In this document: piece by piece, positions 61,227 through 64,000 of the stretch | Numbering within the stretch: position 1 is the stretch's first letter | How the letters are laid out: every line of letters starts with the position of its first letter | From: Cyanophora paradoxa | Taxonomy: Eukaryota; Glaucocystophyceae; Cyanophorales; Cyanophoraceae | Direction: 5' to 3' | Assembly: GCA_004431415.1 (NCBI GenBank) | Contig: QPMI01000519.1 | Location: 62,001-126,000 of the forward strand | DNA: 64,000 bases | Program-made: the position numbers and the translations under genes | The notes under the pieces: generated by a model | What the model saw: only the letters and a program-made list of their open reading frames with translations | What the model was told of the DNA's origin: nothing | The model's database searches: none

Positions 61227-63727
61227 CCGCAGGCTCTCGCGGCGTCTCTGCCCCCCGAGCTCTGGGCCGGCGGGCGCCCCGCCAGCCTCGATCGGCACTC
61301 CGCCTCGTGAGTCCCCGCCCCGCGGCCGCCCGGCCTGCAGCCGCATCTCGCCGCCGTCTTCATGCGTGGCGGGTCGCCCTCAGGTGGTTCCTCCAGACCG
61401 AGGGCGAGGGCCGGGGCGAGGGCGCGGGCGGCGGCAGGCCCGAGGCGCACCGCCCGATCGCGAGCCCGGATCCGGAGGCGGCGCGGAGCTCGAGGTCGAG
61501 CGTGCTGCTCTCGCCGGCGGGGGGCGTCGACGAGAGCGGGGGCCCGCACCTCCTCTTCCTCGAGGTCGCCGCCGGCTGCGAGCTCGAGCGCGAGCTGGAG
61601 CTCCAGCTCGCCGCCCTCGCCCTCCTCGGGCGCCCGCGCGACCCGTGCGCCCCCCGCCCGCCTCTGCCCCGCCAGCGACGGAGCGCTCCGCCGCAGGGGC
61701 GGCCACCGGCTCGTGGAGGCGCGCTGGCTCCTGCACGGGGCCCGCTGCCTCGCCCTCCAGCAACCCCTCTCCCCCTTCCAGAGGTCGGGCCCCGCCCCGC
61801 CCGCCCCGCGCCGTGCCTTCCGTCGACGTCGCTGTATCTCACTCGGCACGCGCACCGAGCCGCGCGGGCAGGTACGACATCGCGCTGGCGGTGAAGCGCG
61901 CGGTCGTGGACGGAGCGGGGGCCCCCGCCCCGGCGTCGGACGGCAAGCAGGGATCCGGAGAGGGGAAGGAGGAGGAGGAGGAGGAGGAGGGCGCGGGGGG
62001 GGAGGCCGCCTCCCGGTCCGCGATCCGATCCGATCTGATCTGATCCGATCTGATCCGTTCTGATCTGATCTGATCTGACTCGGATTCGAAGGGCGGAGGG
62101 GTACGCCGCGAACGTGTTCCTCTGCCAGTCGGAAGCCGAGTGGGACGCCACGCGCCCGGGTGCGCATGCGTGAGATTCCTCTGCAGCTACGCCTACAAAT
62201 TTGTAACCGACGACGACCCGCGGCGGGCCCGGCCGGCAGGGGTGCCGTACGGTGTCGCGGCGGGTTCCCTCCTGGAGGCGCTCCTCGCAAGGTCCGGGAC
62301 TCCAGAAGCCTGCTCTGCGGCTATTCGCAATCGAGTGCGAGCTCAGCGTTTCTCTGTCTGCCTGACTCCTCCGCACAGGCACGGCGACGCAGCGGGGGCG
62401 GGGGCGGGGCCGGGGGCGGGGCGGCTGCTGGGAGCGGCGGGGGACCCCGGGGGCGCCGCGGCCCTCTGGCGCCGCCACCTCCGCCGCCGCTTCGGCGCCC
62501 AGGGCGGCGCGCCTTCGAATTCTTCGGAATCTGCGCCTCTTCTCGGCCAACCTTCCTCTCTGCAGGCCTGTTCCGGGGGGCCTGGCGGCTGCTGGGGCTC
62601 GTGGCGGGGCGCTGCCCCGCCGCCTTCGCGTTCAACGTCCTCGCCCAGTGCTCCGCCAACGCCGCCGCCGTGCGCCGCCGCCCCCGCCCTCGGCCCCGAC
62701 CATCGCCGCGTTATCCCCACGAAAACACTCGAACCGCCCCGCAGATCCTCCTCAGCCTGATGGTCAGCGAGGTGAGCGACCGCCCGAGGCGAGAGCAAGT
62801 CTGATGCGCAGGGGATCTGACGGCGCGGGGCCCGGGGCAGCTGGCGGGGGGGGCGGGGGCGGGGGGCGTGGCGGTGCTCCTCGCCGTGGGCCTCTGCGCC
62901 AAGGCCGCCGGCCGCGGCCTCCAAAACGCCCTCGAGGCCCACGTGCGCCCCCGCCCCCCGCAAGTGAAAATTAGAAGCCCAGCAGAATCCACGGAATCGG
63001 GGAAAAAGATGTCAACGCTAAACAACTGCGCTATAGATGTCCAAAGTATACGTATAGGATTTAAAAACCGCGACCGCGACTCATGATGAGATGGGGCCCG
63101 GGCGGGGCAGATCCTGGCGAGCGTGACGCACGGGCTGCGGACGGACCTGGCCCGCCTCGTCCACCGCATGCCCGACGCCTTCTTCGACTCGTGCGCGCGC
63201 GCGCGCCGGCTCCGGCTCGAGGCATTCCCGCCGATCCACATCCGAGAAAATTCGAAGCCGAGCACGTTCGAGTTGGAGCTCGAATTTCTAGCTGGAAGCT
63301 TCGAATTCGTGGCGTTGATAATTATATATAACGAATTTCGGCTGCTGGCCTGCGCGATATCGATCGATATCGGGCTCTCCTCCCCCCGGCCCCGCCTCGC
63401 TCTTGGTCATGATTCCCTCCCCGCGGCAGGAGCCCGGAGGCGGGCCTGCTGAACCTCTTCTCGGCGGACATGGTCCTCCTCGAGACATCCGTCGAGGCCT
63501 TCCTCGGGTCTGCCAGTGTCTAGTATTATTACTGAAATGCATATGCGCTCTAGATCTCAATGGGTCTTCCTCAACATTGGATGAAGCGCTCGAGCCAGCG
63601 CTCTGATGAAGTATTCGAGCCCGACTGCGATCCCTCCTGGTCGACGGGGCGGCGGCGTGCGCAGGTCGCTGGACACGGCGATCGGGCTCGTCTGCTGCTC
63701 TGGCCTCATCGCCGCCATCGAGATACG
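61227..63727 (+). CDS. Exons resembling the first membrane domain of an ABCC-type transporter, partial
   Basis: Several exons read in order without a clear start: ALAASLPPELWAGGRPASLD (GTGAGT donor), WFLQTEGEGRGEGAG and LLFLEVAAGCELERELELQL, HRLVEARWLLHGARCLALQQ, RYDIALAVKRAVVDG with an E8 run, and YAANVFLCQSEAEWDATRP. Then come ALWRRHLRRRF with GLFRGAWRLLGLVAGRCPAA, ILLSLMVSE, VAVLLAVGLCAKAAGRGLQN, ILASVTHGLRTDLARLVHRM and SPEAGLLNLFSADMVLLETS, and a last hydrophobic exon LDTAIGLVCCSGLIAAIEI. The order ALWR...F, hydrophobic helix, helix, then G-x3-NL-x-S-x-D follows the start of an ABCC (MRP) transmembrane domain. No ATP-binding cassette is in the window; it would lie beyond 64,000. The early exons could belong to another gene. 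Confidence 0.4.
62022..62084 (+). repeat. GATCT/GATCC tandem tract
   Basis: About ten units of GATCT or GATCC in a row, with minor variants, lie in an intron of the transporter-like gene. Confidence 0.85.
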
Positions 63728-64000
63728 GTGACTGCGGTCGTGGTTTCGTTCCAGCGGCAATTATATAATGCCCCCCGTTCATGATCACAAGCACCAAACA
63801 GAAGCATCGCCTCACGAACTCGCTCTAGATCTGCGCTAGGCCTCAGATTTTATGAATCTCGCTTCAAGCAAATCAGTGCAATAAATCTCGCTTCGAATTC
63901 AAGATCTGCTCTGTCTTTAGCTCAGCGTGGCTTCAGCTTCAGCTCGCAGCCCCGCACACTCCAGCGCGCTCACGCTTCCTTCGATTTCCCGGCAGGATCT
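63728..64000. other. Right edge, no gene seen
   Basis: Probably intronic if the transporter-like gene continues. AATCTCGCTTC is repeated at 63,848 and 63,885. Confidence 0.4.

Noticed and set aside
60890-62550. Long minus-strand frames (466 and 396 residues)
   Set aside because: Low-complexity Arg/Pro/Gly composition and no domain, while the plus strand has transporter-like exons.

Overview
The window looks like nuclear DNA of a GC-rich photosynthetic eukaryote, most likely a unicellular alga. Genes are split by many short introns (about 50-150 nt). A Deg/HtrA protease carries a twin-arginine lumenal targeting segment. A CHD-type chromatin remodeller, an F-box protein, a MYND protein and LTR, hAT-like and poly(A) retroposon insertions are also present. 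There is no operon structure, and I found no rRNA, tRNA or CRISPR. I cannot name the lineage.

Layout. 1-687: 5' part of a secreted-protein gene (minus). 875-11,756: a complete Ty3/gypsy-type LTR retrotransposon (minus) with two LTRs identical by eye, a 5-bp target duplication and gag, RT-RNase H and integrase, but with eight -1 frame breaks. 11,762-15,511: AT-richer repetitive DNA, including a TIR-bounded element with a Ser/Pro/Arg-rich ORF that was later split by a poly(A)-tailed retroposon. 14,909-27,391: a 6.24-kb tandem duplication whose two copies each carry a coiled-coil gene, an RGG-box gene and an F-box gene. The left F-box copy is cut by the duplication junction and the right one continues to 29,112. 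29,456-38,447: one very large minus-strand gene for a remodeller with BAH, PHD, two chromodomains and SNF2 ATPase. 38,615-50,264: small genes on both strands: a short secreted protein, two single-pass membrane proteins, an EF-hand protein, a small organelle-type membrane protein, a thylakoid-lumen Deg-like protease and a Cys-rich secreted protein. 51,546-54,505: a flavin monooxygenase. 54,776-58,006: a helical-repeat/MYND protein. 58,007-61,226: intergenic, with a non-autonomous hAT-like element at 59,389-59,878. 61,227-63,727: exons resembling the first transmembrane domain of an ABCC-type transporter, which continues beyond the window.

Introns. Conserved protein motifs fix several introns exactly. 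Donors are mostly GTGCG, GTACCCC, GTGCCCC or GCGCGC (GC-AG), rarely GTAAG or GTGAG. A CTGAC/CTCAC/CTAAC branch-like motif often lies shortly before the CAG acceptor.

Caution. Many one-base differences in G/C runs break frames, both inside the young retrotransposon and between the two duplicate copies. Assembly or sequencing indels are a real possibility, so coding status should be judged with that in mind.
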